NCBI GenBank assembly: GCA_009760855.2
Contig: WPIO01000200.1
Location: 1-64,000 of the forward strand
Reading direction: 5' to 3'
Source: Cristatella mucedo
Lineage: Eukaryota > Bryozoa > Phylactolaemata > Cristatellidae
DNA length: 64,000 bases
Position 1 is the stretch's first letter. Every line of letters begins with the position of its first letter. The position numbers and the translations under genes are program-made. Shown here piece after piece: positions 1 through 10,539 of this stretch. The notes under the pieces were generated by a model that was not told the origin of the DNA, searched no databases, and saw nothing but the letters and a program-made list of their open reading frames with translations.

Positions 1-48
1 ATAAGACCCGCACAATTTTTATCCAGGCGGGAATGGACCTGCGATTAA

Positions 49-429
49 AGAGAGATTATATCGAAAAATAGTGTTGCTAAAAGTGAAGTTGCGCTCTCGT
101 CGCTGACAGCGCCATTTATTAAGGTAGAGTTCGAGCCGATTCAAAGGGAATTGTTTAGAATTTTTTCTGAAGAGGCTCGGACGAATGGAACTGCTGCCGT
201 AGGCCGGCAGGTAAAGATAAATACCTTTACACGGGTCTCCTTAGCTTTGCGACTTCTGGTCTTAGGGCGCCCGCCCGAGGTTAACCGTGGAAATTTTGCT
301 CTCGCCAAACGAGAGGTAGAGAGAACAGTAAATTTCGCGCTCATGCCGACTAGGGCTACGAGTGCCGTATCAGAGTGGCGACCATTTCGCGATGGGCATG
401 CGGAGCTGACTGTCGGCAGCATTATTTAA
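49..429 (+). CDS. Open frame, possible exon, function unknown
   Basis: A frame of about 127 codons is open between a stop at 46 and the TAA at 427. It has no good ATG near its start. A possible splice acceptor (ctgacag) lies near 104-110. The peptide is mixed-composition, with a charged segment around VEFEPIQREL. I recognise no domain. The antisense frame over the same interval is also open for about 93 codons, which weakens the case. It could be an exon of a gene starting outside the window, or chance. Confidence 0.18.
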   Translation, partial: REIISKNSVAKSEVALSSLTAPFIKVEFEPIQRELFRIFSEEARTNGTAAVGRQVKINTFTRVSLALRLLVLGRPPEVNRGNFALAKREVERTVNFALMPTRATSAVSEWRPFRDGHAELTVGSII

Positions 430-956
430 TTATTTGTACTGGCTTGTTATTATTTTGTTTAACTATTTGTATTTGTATTGCACTATCTAAGATTCGCGGC
501 CGCAGAGGCTCAGGTCACGCGGGCGGCGTCAACAGCCGGCCCCTACTGGGCGACCTCGAGTGCTTCGTACAAGAAGGAAGTTAAGCTATTGGTGAAAAAG
601 CTGCAGCAGAAGAACACGTGAATAGGGTAAATGCGCAGGTGTGAAGCAACGAATAATATCAAGAGACCACCACAAAATGCATGTAGTGCCTACACTGTAT
701 GGACGATATCAGAGCGGCGCAGAGCTAACTGAAACAAATGGAAGGCTTTTTCGATTTTTAAGTAAGCACTAACTTTTAATGTCGCTTCAAATTGACGACG
801 ATCAGGCTAAGCAAAGTGTCTAAGCAGGAAATCAATGAAACGTAGCAAACTGGCAAAGACATAACATTCTTCACGGAAGGCGATCGAAGTGCATCTGGCC
901 GTTCATCACTTCCGCTTTTGCATTTTTTGGGACTCTTCTGTCAGCGGCAGCGAACT

Positions 957-970
957 CTGCGCATGCGCAG
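957..970. promoter_or_regulatory. NRF-1-type palindrome
   Basis: CTGCGCATGCGCAG is a perfect 14-bp palindrome containing the NRF-1 core TGCGCATGCGCA. It is followed at 973-991 by two direct TGACCT nuclear-receptor half-sites spaced by 6 bp. Such palindromes are common in animal housekeeping promoters. No gene start can be tied to it here, so function is inferred from motif only. Confidence 0.35.
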
Positions 971-1020
971 CCCTGACCTCTGCCCTGACCTCTGTCCATT
1001 TGGGCTCATTGCTTGCGGCG

Positions 1021-1840
1021 TCAGCAAGGATGAAAGGGGGCGGCGAAAGGCGACAGCTGGTGCTTCGGCGAGTGAGTGCCGCCGCCGCCGCCGAGCAAAG
1101 GAATAAATGAAGCCGCAGCAGGAGACAGGACGTAGCCTTTCCCCGCTGCAGACGACGCTGACGGAGCAGAAGACGTTGACGGAGCAGACGACGTCGACGG
1201 CGAAGGAGCCGCGCTGGGCGGCGATGCAAAATGCTCGCCCGAGTAGCCAGCTGTAGTCGCTTGAGAACCCGGCGCGACTTCCACGTCGTCCCGGAAATGC
1301 TTTACTGCCGAGTGGTCAGCAGCGGCAGTAGCATCAGCGGGCGCCAGCGTCCCAGAGCAACTGTCGCTGGGCGAAAGCGGCGGCGTGCCCGGGACAGGCT
1401 CGGCCGGCGCACCGCGTACTCCCGCAGTCGCCGGTCCGACAGAGGATTGTTCGGTCGGCGTCGCATGTAGTTTGACCTCGAGTTCAGCCCCGAGTTTGGC
1501 CTCGCGTTCGTCCTTGAGTTCGGCCTTGAGTTTGGCCTCGAGTTTGGCCTCGAGTTTGGTCTCGAGTTCGGCCTTGAGTTTAGCCTCAAGTTTGGCCTCG
1601 AGTTCGGCCGCTAGTTCGGGCTCACTGCTGCTGGCGGGACGAGCATCGTGGCTCGGCGGCGTCGCCGTCGGCAAAAGTGGTTCGCCGGCTCGAGCTGGAG
1701 CGTCGCCTTCGGCCGAAGGATGCGGTCGCTCGCCGGCGACTTCCGCTTCAGCTTTCGCTGCAGCCGGCGGCGGCGGTGGCTCGACGCGCGCAGCGCCCCG
1801 TCGACGGCGCAGCTCGACTTCCGCTTCCGCTTTCGTTGCA

Positions 1841-1877
<37 letters not shown>

Positions 1878-2655
1878 GCGCGACGCGCGCAGCGCCCCGT
1901 CGACGGCGCAGCTCGACTTCCGCTTCCGCTTTCGTTGCAGCCGGCGGCGGTGGCGCGACGCGCGCAGCGCCGCGGCGACGGCGCAGCTCGCGGCCGCTCG
2001 TCTCAGGCGGCGAGCGCTGCTTGTTGTCCGGGGCTCGCGTCGCGGTCGACGAACGCGGGAGCGAGGGCGCCGTCGCTCCCGCGTCCCTCGAGCCGGCGGC
2101 GGTCGGTGGCCGCTCCGCGTCGGCCTCTGCCGTTGACGCCGCCGTCAAGCCGGCCTCGCGCTCGACCAGTTGCTTCGAGGCGCTGCGGCCATTCGCGCTA
2201 GCGACTCTCCGCTCTTGCTCGAGCCGGCCGCCATTATCCAGAGACGGGCTCCCGTTATCGGGCGTCGACGCGCTGCCGATTCCGGAAGACGCGCCTTTCC
2301 CAGCTGCCTTGAGCGCGTCGAAGCCGGCGAGCGTCGCGTCCGCTATCGCGTTCTCCGGCGGGCTGCAGCTAGCCGGCTGCGCGCCTTTCGCCTCTTGCCA
2401 CCGGGGCGCGCGAGACCCACCGCGGGCGTCGGCAGGTTTCTCGCAGGCGCCGTTGGCGGCGGCGGCAGCGGTGGCGGTCGTGGCCGCTCTCGTCGCGGCA
2501 GCTCTCGGTGCAGCAGCAACAACGACGGCGGCGGCGGCAGAGCGGCGTCCGTTTTGGCCTGCGCGATATTGCAAGGAATTAGCTCGCAGCGGAATAGCCT
2601 GCGCATCGTCAAGCCGCCGCAGCCGCGGCGGCGGCGGCTGAAAGGGGAGCAGCTG
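1021..2655 (-). CDS. Long low-complexity open frame, putative host protein exon
   Basis: An open frame of about 545 codons on the minus strand, ending at a stop at 1021-1023. Going down-coordinate it contains an Ala/Arg-rich start, three tandem copies of a unit beginning ELRRRRGAARV and followed by a polyproline run (4, 12 and 5 prolines) and KAEAEV, then a helical block of four-residue repeats (EAKL, KAEL, ETKL), then a Ser/Thr/Pro-rich tail. A good acceptor (CTGCTCCCCTTTCAG) precedes 2637. The plus strand is also open for 418 codons over 1385-2641, as GC-rich repeats often are. I prefer minus because the E/K/L helix, the acceptor and the membrane-anchor exon at 2699-2804 all lie on that strand. 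No domain is recognised, and joining to the anchor exon is unresolved because the phases disagree. Confidence 0.38.
1477..1622 (-). repeat. 12-bp tandem repeats coding EAKL/KAEL helix
   Basis: About 11 imperfect copies of a 12-bp unit (plus strand tcgagtttggcc). On the minus strand they encode alternating E-A-K-L and K-A-E-L tetrads, which would form a highly charged single alpha helix. On the plus strand they give Ser/Leu/Ala repeats. Confidence 0.75.
1737..1995 (-). repeat. Three tandem 80-100 bp units with expanded GGC/CCG tract
   Basis: Three near-identical units share the segment acgcgcgcagcgcc-cgtcgacggcgcag. They differ mainly in the length of a (GGC)n run. The middle unit has about 11 triplets (1843-1876), giving a 12-proline tract on the minus strand. 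Unit length is a multiple of three, so the frame is kept. Confidence 0.8.
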
Positions 2656-2698
2656 TCAACATGGCGGCGCGAGCGGCGGCGGCGGCGCCTCTTCTTAC

Positions 2699-2804
2699 TC
2701 GATCGCCTTTTCCGACGAGCGGCGACGAGTCCAGCCGCTAATCCAGCCAGCGCCAGGGCTGTGGCGGCGACCACGCCAACAACTACTCCAAATCGAATAG
2801 ACAT
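2699..2804 (-). CDS. N-terminal membrane-anchor exon
   Basis: An ATG at 2802-2804 starts a short frame: MSIRF, then an uninterrupted run of about 24 Val/Ala/Leu/Gly residues, then RRKRR. This is the form of a signal anchor or outer-membrane tail with a basic stop-transfer flank. A consensus donor (A|GTAAGA) ends the exon at 2699, and the nearest good acceptor (TTTCAG at 2638-2640) would define a 61-bp intron. That join leads to a stop within about 10 codons in this assembly, so either another acceptor is used or there is an indel. A homologous but start-less copy lies at 11330-11420 and keeps the hydrophobic run with many synonymous changes, which supports coding on this strand. Confidence 0.42.
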
Positions 2805-2869
2805 CGATGCTAAATGCACTTTGCGCTCACTCAAGAGTTTCGATTCTGAGCGACTGCTTTATCTTCGAA

Positions 2870-2990
2870 GATTTTGAAGATGGCGTCGCCGAATCACGTT
2901 CGGAAATGAACGCGACGGCCAACAATGACGGCGTTCTGAACCGCGATCGATTGACCTTCAAATTCTTGCTCGAGGCAGGTCGTACGGGCT
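2870..2990. repeat. Conserved upstream block paralogous to 11475-11625
   Basis: The segment just upstream of the anchor exon matches 11475-11625 by eye, for example gaacgcgacggccaacaa against gaatgcaaccgccaacaa. Most differences fall at every third base. Third positions coincide for the plus frame (SEMNATANN / SEVNATANN) and the minus frame (LAVAFISE / LAVAFTSE), so the coding strand cannot be told from this alone. Confidence 0.55.
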
Positions 2991-3089
2991 CAACGCAGCT
3001 GCAGTGCGTTTGCAAGCGGCAAAAGACGGAAATAGCCTTGCTCTTTAAGTTGTTTAGCTGCGTACGTTGGGTGATTGCGAATTAGGAAA

Positions 3090-3556
3090 AATATTTAAAA
3101 AATCCAAGTACCTCTTAACAGGAAGCCGTCAGCACTATCTGAATTACCTATTTCACTAGGTAACATTTGTCAACTTTTGCGAGTCACATTTGTGTTTTCC
3201 TAATACATTGAACCTACAATAAATAGAAAATAGATCATTTTTTGCAAAGAACTATGCTTCCGCTGTCACCACGGTGGTAGTTTGTCATGCTCCGGATTTG
3301 CCATTATGCATTTTTTGGACCTAAGGCTCGCACGGTATAGCACGCGCTTTGCCGCAACCCGAATAAGTAAGGCTCAGTTGGACAAAGAACGCTAAATAGT
3401 ATCAATATATTTGTATTAGTACATATGCCTTAAGCACAAAACTTTTAGTAAATTGTTAATGCAGATGTAAGTGAATAGTGAATGGCAGTATTCGATTGAC
3501 AAAATATCAATATATTGATGAAAATAATAAGTCTTTTGTATAATTATATATATACC
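3090..3556. other. AT-rich spacer
   Basis: No gene or repeat family recognised. It ends in a short (TA)n run at 3541-3553 directly before the 5' truncation point of the LINE-B copy. Confidence 0.5.
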
Positions 3557-4977
3557 CTAAGCTCCACTCCACTGAAACTGCTCTCCTCCGCGTTAGCGAT
3601 GACGTTCTACGTGGCAACGATGACGGGAATGTCACTACCCTAGCTCTGCTAGATCTGTCAGCTGCCTTCGACACCGTTGATTACGATGTTCTACTTGAAC
3701 AATTGAGAACAACGATCGGTCTGGCAGACGAAGCACTGGCGTGATTTAAATCGTACTTGTCTGATCGTGTTCAATCCGTGTCATGTGGGAGTCAGGTCTC
3801 ACAAACGCGACGGGTCACCTGTGCAGTCCCTCAAGGGTCGGTACTCGGTCCCTTGCTGTTCTCCATTTATACTCAACCTCTGGGAAAAGTGATTAAGGCC
3901 CATTGAATAGGATATCACTTTTATGCTGACAATACTCAGCTGTATTTGTCATTCAAACCGTTGGAATCCGCTGCAGCAACTAAGAAACTGAATGCTTGCC
4001 TTGCCGACATTCGATCCTGGATGTCGGAAAGCTTCTTGAAACTAAATGACGATAAAACCGAACTGCTGCTCATAAGACACCCTAAGCGTGCGGCTGGATT
4101 AAAAGGCTTTGCTCTTCTAATAGGCGATGCTCTTGTGCGACCATCACAACGTGCTTGAAATTTACGTGTCGTTTTCGACAGCTGCCTAAATTTTAAAAGC
4201 TTCATTCACAAGACTACTTCTACAGCTAGCCATCACGTCCAATCCTTGTCCAAAATTAGGAGCAGTTTTCCACAGTGACTTGCAAAAAATTTAACTAGGT
4301 CCTTAGTTCTGTCTGGGCTTGATTATTGTAACTCCCTTTTGGCTGAGCTACCAAAGACAGCAACTAGGCCACTGCAGCTGACTATAAATATGGCTTCAAG
4401 GCTAGTCTTCAAGCCTCAGAGGTTTGAGCACGTGTCCCCTTTGCTAAAAGAGCTAGGATGGATGCCGGTTGAGCAACGGATACAGAGCAACGTTCTTACG
4501 CTGACCCACAAGGCCCGCCACGGCTTGGCTCCTTCGTACCTAGCTGAACTGCTTCACCAGTTTCAGCCTCTTCGCGCACTTAGGTCCTGTGTGGACAACA
4601 AATTAGCTGTCCCATTCCTACGCTTAAAACCGTTAGCGACAGGAGCTTTAGCTCTGCAGGTCCTAGACTTTGGAACTCGCTTACACAATTCTTACGCAAA
4701 GACCAATACTCTCCTGCTGCCGACTATGGCTCATCCTTTTCAGCGGTCCAGAGCTGCTACTTCCATGCTACTCACTACCTCAACTGCTTGCTCTCCTAGC
4801 TCTGCTATGCTTCCCACATTCTCTTTGTTTCGTGAGATGAAGTCCTTTGGCTACCGAATGCGTACCGAAAGCCACTTAGGCTGTGAGTGGGCTATACAAA
4901 ACTCTCCTTCGTAACACCCACAGTCTTTATGACTTTGCGGAGTTACAGACGGAGATACATAAAATCTTTATCTTTAT
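3557..4977 (+). mobile_element. LINE family B (L2/CR1-like), 5'-truncated and decayed
   Basis: A 5'-truncated non-LTR retrotransposon. Reverse-transcriptase blocks appear in order: LLDLSAAFDTVDYD (palm), [12 protein letters not shown], then the catalytic-site box, here FYADNTQLYLSF, in which the second Asp of the usual YADD is Asn. The C-terminal thumb-like region follows (4339-4914, with LGWMPVEQRIQ and THKARHGLAPSYLAELL). Stop codons at about 3742, 3904 and 4156 and frame changes inactivate it. The 3' UTR ends near gagatacataaaatc. Other copies of the family are at 21467-22185, 32870-33040 and a tail at 28955-29015. Confidence 0.85.
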
Positions 4978-7158
4978 TCAAGTGCTTTACAGCTTATGGC
5001 AGGAGAAGCAGTAACAATAATAGTTAACGAAAAGCATGGTATTCTGCCCAGGAAAGCATTCAAAAGCGCACCGTTATTATGGCAAGACAGACGATTCGAA
5101 GAATTAGGATTTTCATTAACCGAGTAACACTTGGTTTTCCCCCATAAGTTGGTAAGCTGGCTTCGCCATTAATAAATTGCAGATGGGTTTACTGCCATCC
5201 AAGTGAAAATGTGAGCAATACATGACGTTAGGTAGCACACTGAGTACGAGATGGTGGAATGCAGCGATTGATCAAAGCACAAGTGCAGCTGGATGTCGTC
5301 TGCATAAAAATGAAAGCAATAATTGAGCTCGGCGATCCCTGTGGCACCTCTTACATCAAAGGCTCATTGGAGAATCTTTTTGTCTGACATCTACTATCTA
5401 GATTTGTCTACTGAGATCATAAGACCTAAGCCATTGCAAGACTGCCCATAATGCCTAGGCTAGAAGACAGGCGACAGCCGTAGAAGAATTAAGTCATCAA
5501 TCGTTTTAGGGATGCAGCAGAACTAGAAGAGAGACTTTAACTAAACAAGTTCGCAATCTTAAAGCATGAAGAAGTTACCAAGAAGATGAGCAGGATAGAG
5601 AAAGTGGCTTGAAACAGTTTAGTTGCAACGGCTCATGACTTTCCTGGGCATATATTCCATAGCTGAAAATGTGTTCAGGCGGCTCAAGCTCTCATAGAAC
5701 GACGCTTCCCATTACGGTCAAAATTGTCAAAATTTTAGCATTAATCAAACCAAAAATCAATCACACATGGGAACGAATGTTCGGGAAAACTCAAGAAATG
5801 GTTCGAAACTATGATTGCTTTGGAGTTTGATTTTCGAAAGATAAGCAAGCCTACTCTTCCAATATGTCAGCTGCTGCAGAATGTCCCTGAAAGTACAGAT
5901 CCATGATGCTCGACACACACAAAATTTCCAGAACAACACAAGAGCATCCACAGGAGAGCAAGCAAGCTCCAGAGGCGAACGCTTCAATCAGGATTTACTG
6001 AACGTTGAATGTCATTAGCAACGACAGTCTAGCAACAATGTAATAGGAGCTATGAGTGATTCTCGGAGAAAGCAGTATAACCGCAAATCTAGAGCATCTA
6101 CTTACTTTTGAACCAGTTTTAGTGGTTATTTTTTTATGAATTAATACTAAATTCTTGATAATTCGATCCATTTGCTGTGGTTTGACTAAATGTGAGCTTC
6201 AAGACAAACATTTATCATTTCTCTCATCGGAATAGGTTATATCAAGTTAAACTCTGCCATAGTCGCAAAAGCTAAACTTTATTGAGAATAATAGCCACTT
6301 TCTGTAAGTCTGAGGCTTACAAAAATTAGAAACAATAATTACTACTAAGAGACTCAATTCTGTTGAAAAGCCTTGTTATTATATAATATATTATCTGAGG
6401 GCTACAGATCTGAGAGTTAGCCAATGTGGGTCAAATGATTTGCAGCCCAGTCTTTGTAAGAGTTTTGTTCGAGATTAAAAGCGTTAGCCGAATGCAAAAG
6501 CTTTCTTGTTTTAGGCGAGACTTACCATTAAATCTGAAAACTGGTGGCGTCTCACTTGTGGCACGCAGCTTTCGTGTTTGCATAGGGAAAAAGAAGGAAA
6601 CAATTGCGGGCCATTTCCTTAATTGCAATCGCAGGATTAGCTTAGTTCAATTAGTAGCTTGAAGTTTGCAATAAAGCCAGAAGACGCCACACAGCGTCAA
6701 GCGTCTTACGCCGGCAGACTCCAAACTGACTTCTTAGTTCAATGAAACTGAAATGAAAGCACGCGGAGTTCGAGTGGCTTATGGGAAAGGGCCGGTAGAA
6801 CCTTTACCTTAGCAGACCGAGTGCTGATTTACTTTCGCGACGCGATCGTGTTTGTTCAATTCGTTACGCTAGATTGGCCGAGGCAGAGGTTGGATTAAAG
6901 TCAAGTCGTTGGATGTGTCAGCTGTTCCAGAAATGAATGCTGTACTTAGGGTCGTCTGGTGAGAAAATCTGACGAACGGGTCATGGAAAAGATACGAACA
7001 TGGTTCTAACAGTTAAAGAAATTGGCTGCTGTTTTTAGATACCTTCTCCCGCGTAGGCGCAACCTGCGCTCGAGTTTGCATTGCATCAGCGGTTGCAGGT
7101 TTAAAAACATCATGCTGAGACGTCCTACCCTATTTTTGCTGGGGCGATGTTTGCGCTC

Positions 7159-7163
<5 letters not shown>
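4978..7163. other. Unassigned intergenic sequence
   Basis: AT-rich sequence with only short open frames, 83 codons or fewer, on both strands. I see no splice-flanked exon, known repeat family or RNA gene here. Confidence 0.4.

Positions 7164-7245
<82 letters not shown>
7164..7245. repeat. (GA)41 microsatellite
   Basis: An uninterrupted dinucleotide GA/AG run of about 82 bp. The Ser-Leu open frames across it on the minus strand are artefacts of the repeat. Confidence 0.97.
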
Positions 7246-7248
<3 letters not shown>

Positions 7249-7615
7249 TTTCACGTATCAGGCTGTCGAAATTCATGTGGACCGTTCTAGCCGTACGCTG
7301 TCTTGCACAATAATACCGTTCTAGTTTGTAAACCCAGTGATTCGTCACATCCAAGTAAGTAACTAGCTAGAGGACCTTTATTTCAGGCATTTAATCAATC
7401 TCTCTTTCTAGAATCTTTGCGAACGAGGTAGACAAAAAATCCACCATCCCGAAAGTGACATACTGTCGGAGACTTCAAACTTCTTTCCTTAATCTTCTTT
7501 TACGCCCACCGGCACGCCTGCCCCTGTTGCCATAGTCTCATAGAATATTTCCAACTTTAATAAAACAGTTAGCCATCGAGACACCGCGCCTTCAGCTATA
7601 CTCCTGAGGTGCTTA

Positions 7616-7690
7616 TATAATAATAATAATAATACAATTGATTTAGCGCCCACAGAGTTCGCAGTCTCTTATATTTAATGCTGTTCTAAG
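7616..7690 (-). mobile_element. LINE-A 3' tail fragment
   Basis: (TAA)n followed by tttagcgcccacagag, the reverse complement of the LINE-A terminus. Only the last 70 bp or so are present, a strongly 5'-truncated insertion. Confidence 0.6.
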
Positions 7691-7799
7691 TAACTAATAT
7701 AACAGATATAACAACTCTGCCCACACCGTCAGGTTCTGGCTAGCATCTTTCGAATCTCCTATGGTGAGGCAAGTTTTAGGAAGTAGACAATGCTTGAAA

Positions 7800-7905
7800 A
7801 ATATGATATATATTTATTATATATATATATATATATTCATAATATATATATATATGTATATAGTATCTTTATTTATATATTTATTTATAAATTTAGCCAC
7901 ATCCG
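7800..7905. repeat. (TA)n / TTTA-rich tract
   Basis: Alternating TA runs and tttattta repeats of about 100 bp. Simple sequence. Confidence 0.85.
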
Positions 7906-8674
7906 CCTAACTTCCCGCCTGTTATTTCCTGTCAAAGGAACAGGAGCGAATAACTTGTGATCACTTAAACTCCTACCCACCTTCACGTGAGTTCTGAATT
8001 AGCATGCTCCTTTCGGCTTTTCGCTGCTCAGCATTGATAAGAAGTGCATAATAATCTGCTCAGGAAGGCTTACTTTGGTAGAGTCTACCCGCTTGTTCCG
8101 ATATATCCCTTCGAGACCATTGCTCACAGAATCTTTCTTGAGAACCTTTCTGATCGCCTAGGCGATACAGGCAGTGTTTAACAGTGATTTAGGTCCTCTG
8201 TCAAGAGAGAACATTTAGAGAGAAGATGTCCTCGGTCAATGGACATCCAGTAAGCCTTTGAAGCATGACGTGCTTCAGAGATCCGTTGAAAATCCAACAC
8301 TTTCATAACAAATGCAATCATTAATCACAATCGATACTTTCATTTCTCAGATGACACACAAAGAGCTGTACTTTTGATTTGATCACTTCATGCCTTCCAG
8401 CCTGCTGAACCGTCCCTGCGTCCTTGATTCGTGTAATGTTAACCTTTGCACTTAAATGAAAATTAAAATTCTCAAATTGAACGAAATATAGAACAGTCGC
8501 ACTACCTTTTAGGAAACTAAATGTTAGTCACAAACTTGAAATCCTAAGCCTCCGCATCGGCTAGCCCCGTGTATCTCCCTTCGACTCTGCAGAAAATCCA
8601 TTCATTAAAAAATGACTTTTTTTAAATGAATACATGAGCTCAACTGTAAATACGGCAAAATGTTTGGTTTTCTC
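7906..8674. other. Unassigned spacer
   Basis: No supported gene. The frames are short and nothing is recognised. Confidence 0.4.
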
Positions 8675-9187
8675 AATAATAATAATAATAATAATAAGAA
8701 GAACAATAAATTTTATAAAGCGCCCTCAGAAAACTCAATCTCTTTCTAGGTACTTTACAATTGCTGCAAAGAAATCATGATCGAATGGTTAGCTGTAGCA
8801 TGCTCAGTAAACAACAAGAATAATATGGTTAGGGGTGAATTTCACAGGGTCAGCATGCAAACGTGGTTAGTGGCAGCATGCTATAGTATCAGCACGCATA
8901 AGCACATAAACGACGAATGACATAGACCCGCTAAATGCTGTCATAAATAGGTTCGTTTTTAGTTCCTTTTTAAATGTAGTCAAATCAGGAGATGTCGTGA
9001 CGCAGGGCGCGAGTGAGTCCCGGGATTTTGAAGCATACGAACTAAAGGCACAGTCTCTAAAGGATTTGAGGTTTGTACGAGGTAAAGGTAAATGATTAGA
9101 TTCTGAAAAGCAGATGACAGGACGCTTAGCCTGGTGGGGGATTAGATCTGATGGATAGGCTGGAGCCAAAGAATGAAGAGACCTGAA
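8675..9187 (-). mobile_element. LINE-A copy A1, 3' portion (interrupted)
   Basis: The antisense 3' end of an L2/CR1-like LINE: (TAA)n, the terminal hairpin (aagcgccctcag... tctaggtactt), then decayed C-terminal coding (FRSLHSLAPAYPSDLIPHQ and [17 protein letters not shown] on minus, 8867-9196). It stops at ACCTGAA (9181-9187) and resumes at 10419, because LINE-A2 is inserted here. It is more diverged than A2, as expected for the older host copy. Confidence 0.85.
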
Positions 9188-10411
9188 TCTGATCATCTGA
9201 AGTACCTCTGAAATATGGAGTACCTCAGGGCTCAGTGCTAGGTCCGGTTCTTTTCACGGTTTATACTCTGCCTCTTGCTGATGTGATTGCCAAGCACAAT
9301 CTAGGCTTTCACTTCTATGCGGATGACACTCAGTTGTACCTTTGCTTTGATCCCTCCCAGCCTTCGAGCACCTCAAATTCTCTCAACTCACTAGCTGCAT
9401 GCATTGATGACATCCGCACATGGATGGCAGCAAATTTTCTAAAACTTAACGATGATAAAACCAACTTACTAGTTATGGGCAAACCCAGTGTGATCCAGAG
9501 ATTGGAAAGGCTGACTCTCAAAATTGGCTCTGTCAGCATATCTCCTGTCGAATCAGCTCGGAATCTAGGTGTCATATTCCAAAGCGACCTCTCGTTAGAC
9601 GACCATATCAGCTCCACAGTCAAATCCGCCTATTTTCAGCTTCATAACATTGCTAAAATTCGGGCTTGTTTAGATAAGGATACCACGTCCAAGTTGGTTC
9701 ATGCATTCGTGACATCCCGTCTCGACTTCTGCAACTCACTGCTTACTGGCCTACCAGCATGTGCGATCAGGCGATTGCAGCTTGTGCAAAACTCTGCAGC
9801 TAGGCTTGTCTGTCGTGAGCGTCGCAGTTGCCACCTTACTCCACTTCTCACCGACCTGCACTGGCTACCAGTCAAGCAACGGATTGACTTCAAGGTTTTG
9901 TCGCTCACTTTTAGGTCACTTCATTCTTTCGCTCCAGCCTATCTCTCAGATATACTACCCCATCGGGCCAAGCATCGTACCACCCGCTTTTCGGAATCCA
10001 ACAGTCTAGAAATACCTCATACAAACCTTAAATCCTTTGGAGACCGTGCATTTAGTTCATATGCTCCCAAAGCCTGGAACTCCCTCCCGACCTGCGTCAG
10101 GACATCCCCTGACCTGACCACATTTAAAAGGAACCTAAAAACACACCTATTTAGGACAGCATTTAATGGGTCCCTGTGATTCGTCTTTCTTGCGCTTATG
10201 CGTGCTGACACTGTGCATGCTGCCACTAACCACATTTGCATGCTGACCCTGTGCATGTCACCCCTAACCATATTATTCATTTCGTTTGTTTTTCAAGCAT
10301 GATTTTACTTACCATTCAATTGCATTTCCCTTTACAGCAAATGTAAAGCGCCTAGAGAGAGATTAAGTTCTCTGAGGGCGCTTTATCAAGTGAATTATTA
10401 TTATTATTATT
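9188..10411 (+). mobile_element. LINE-A copy A2, nested in A1, with 7-bp TSD
   Basis: A 5'-truncated LINE-A with the best-preserved coding sequence in the window. It ends in the family hairpin (aagcgcctagagagaga...gagggcgctt) and (ATT)n. It is flanked by ACCTGAA at 9181-9187 and 10412-10418. Removing it with one TSD copy rejoins the A1 antisense sequence. Confidence 0.9.
9196..10179 (+). CDS. LINE-A reverse transcriptase, C-terminal part
   Basis: A frame of about 328 codons open at its 5' end, where the element is truncated. It begins inside the reverse transcriptase at [19 protein letters not shown], followed by the intact catalytic box [10 protein letters not shown], the LKLNDDKT block, [16 protein letters not shown], and a C-terminal domain with [33 protein letters not shown] and [10 protein letters not shown]. 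This order is that of L2/CR1/Rex1-type LINEs. The fingers and N-terminal palm, the endonuclease and ORF1 are missing. There is no internal stop, so the copy is fairly young, but a fragment of this kind cannot mobilise itself. Confidence 0.85.
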   Translation, partial: SEVPLKYGVPQGSVLGPVLFTVYTLPLADVIAKHNLGFHFYADDTQLYLCFDPSQPSSTSNSLNSLAACIDDIRTWMAANFLKLNDDKTNLLVMGKPSVIQRLERLTLKIGSVSISPVESARNLGVIFQSDLSLDDHISSTVKSAYFQLHNIAKIRACLDKDTTSKLVHAFVTSRLDFCNSLLTGLPACAIRRLQLVQNSAARLVCRERRSCHLTPLLTDLHWLPVKQRIDFKVLSLTFRSLHSFAPAYLSDILPHRAKHRTTRFSESNSLEIPHTNLKSFGDRAFSSYAPKAWNSLPTCVRTSPDLTTFKRNLKTHLFRTAFNGSL

Positions 10412-10535
10412 ACCTGAAAGCGAGTGACAAAACCATAAAGTCAATGCGTTGCTTGACTGTGAGCTGGTGCAAGTCGGCGAGAAGTGGTAGGATGTGGCAA
10501 CTTCGACGCTCACGACAGACAATCCTATCTACAGA
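10412..10535 (-). mobile_element. LINE-A copy A1, 5' remainder
   Basis: Begins with the second TSD copy ACCTGAA and then continues the antisense LINE-A sequence (agcgagtgacaaaacc... gagctggtgcaagtcgg), which in copy A3 directly follows the point where A1 was broken. Confidence 0.8.
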
Positions 10536-10539
10536 GTTT

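Noticed and set aside
1385-2641. 418-codon plus-strand open frame
   Set aside because: It lies antisense to the E/K/L and proline repeats and is Ser/Leu/Ala/Arg low complexity throughout. GC-rich triplet repeats keep several frames open. No splice or start support on plus.
2638-2698. 61-bp intron joining anchor exon to the long frame
   Set aside because: The splice signals are good, but the join gives a stop after about 10 codons, so it is not asserted.
7157-7354. Ser-Leu repeat ORFs on minus
   Set aside because: Translation of the (GA)n microsatellite.
8675-10535. Twin-priming inversion of a single LINE
   Set aside because: The antisense part has its own 3' terminus and resumes after the sense copy, and a TSD flanks the sense copy. 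Nested insertion explains it better.
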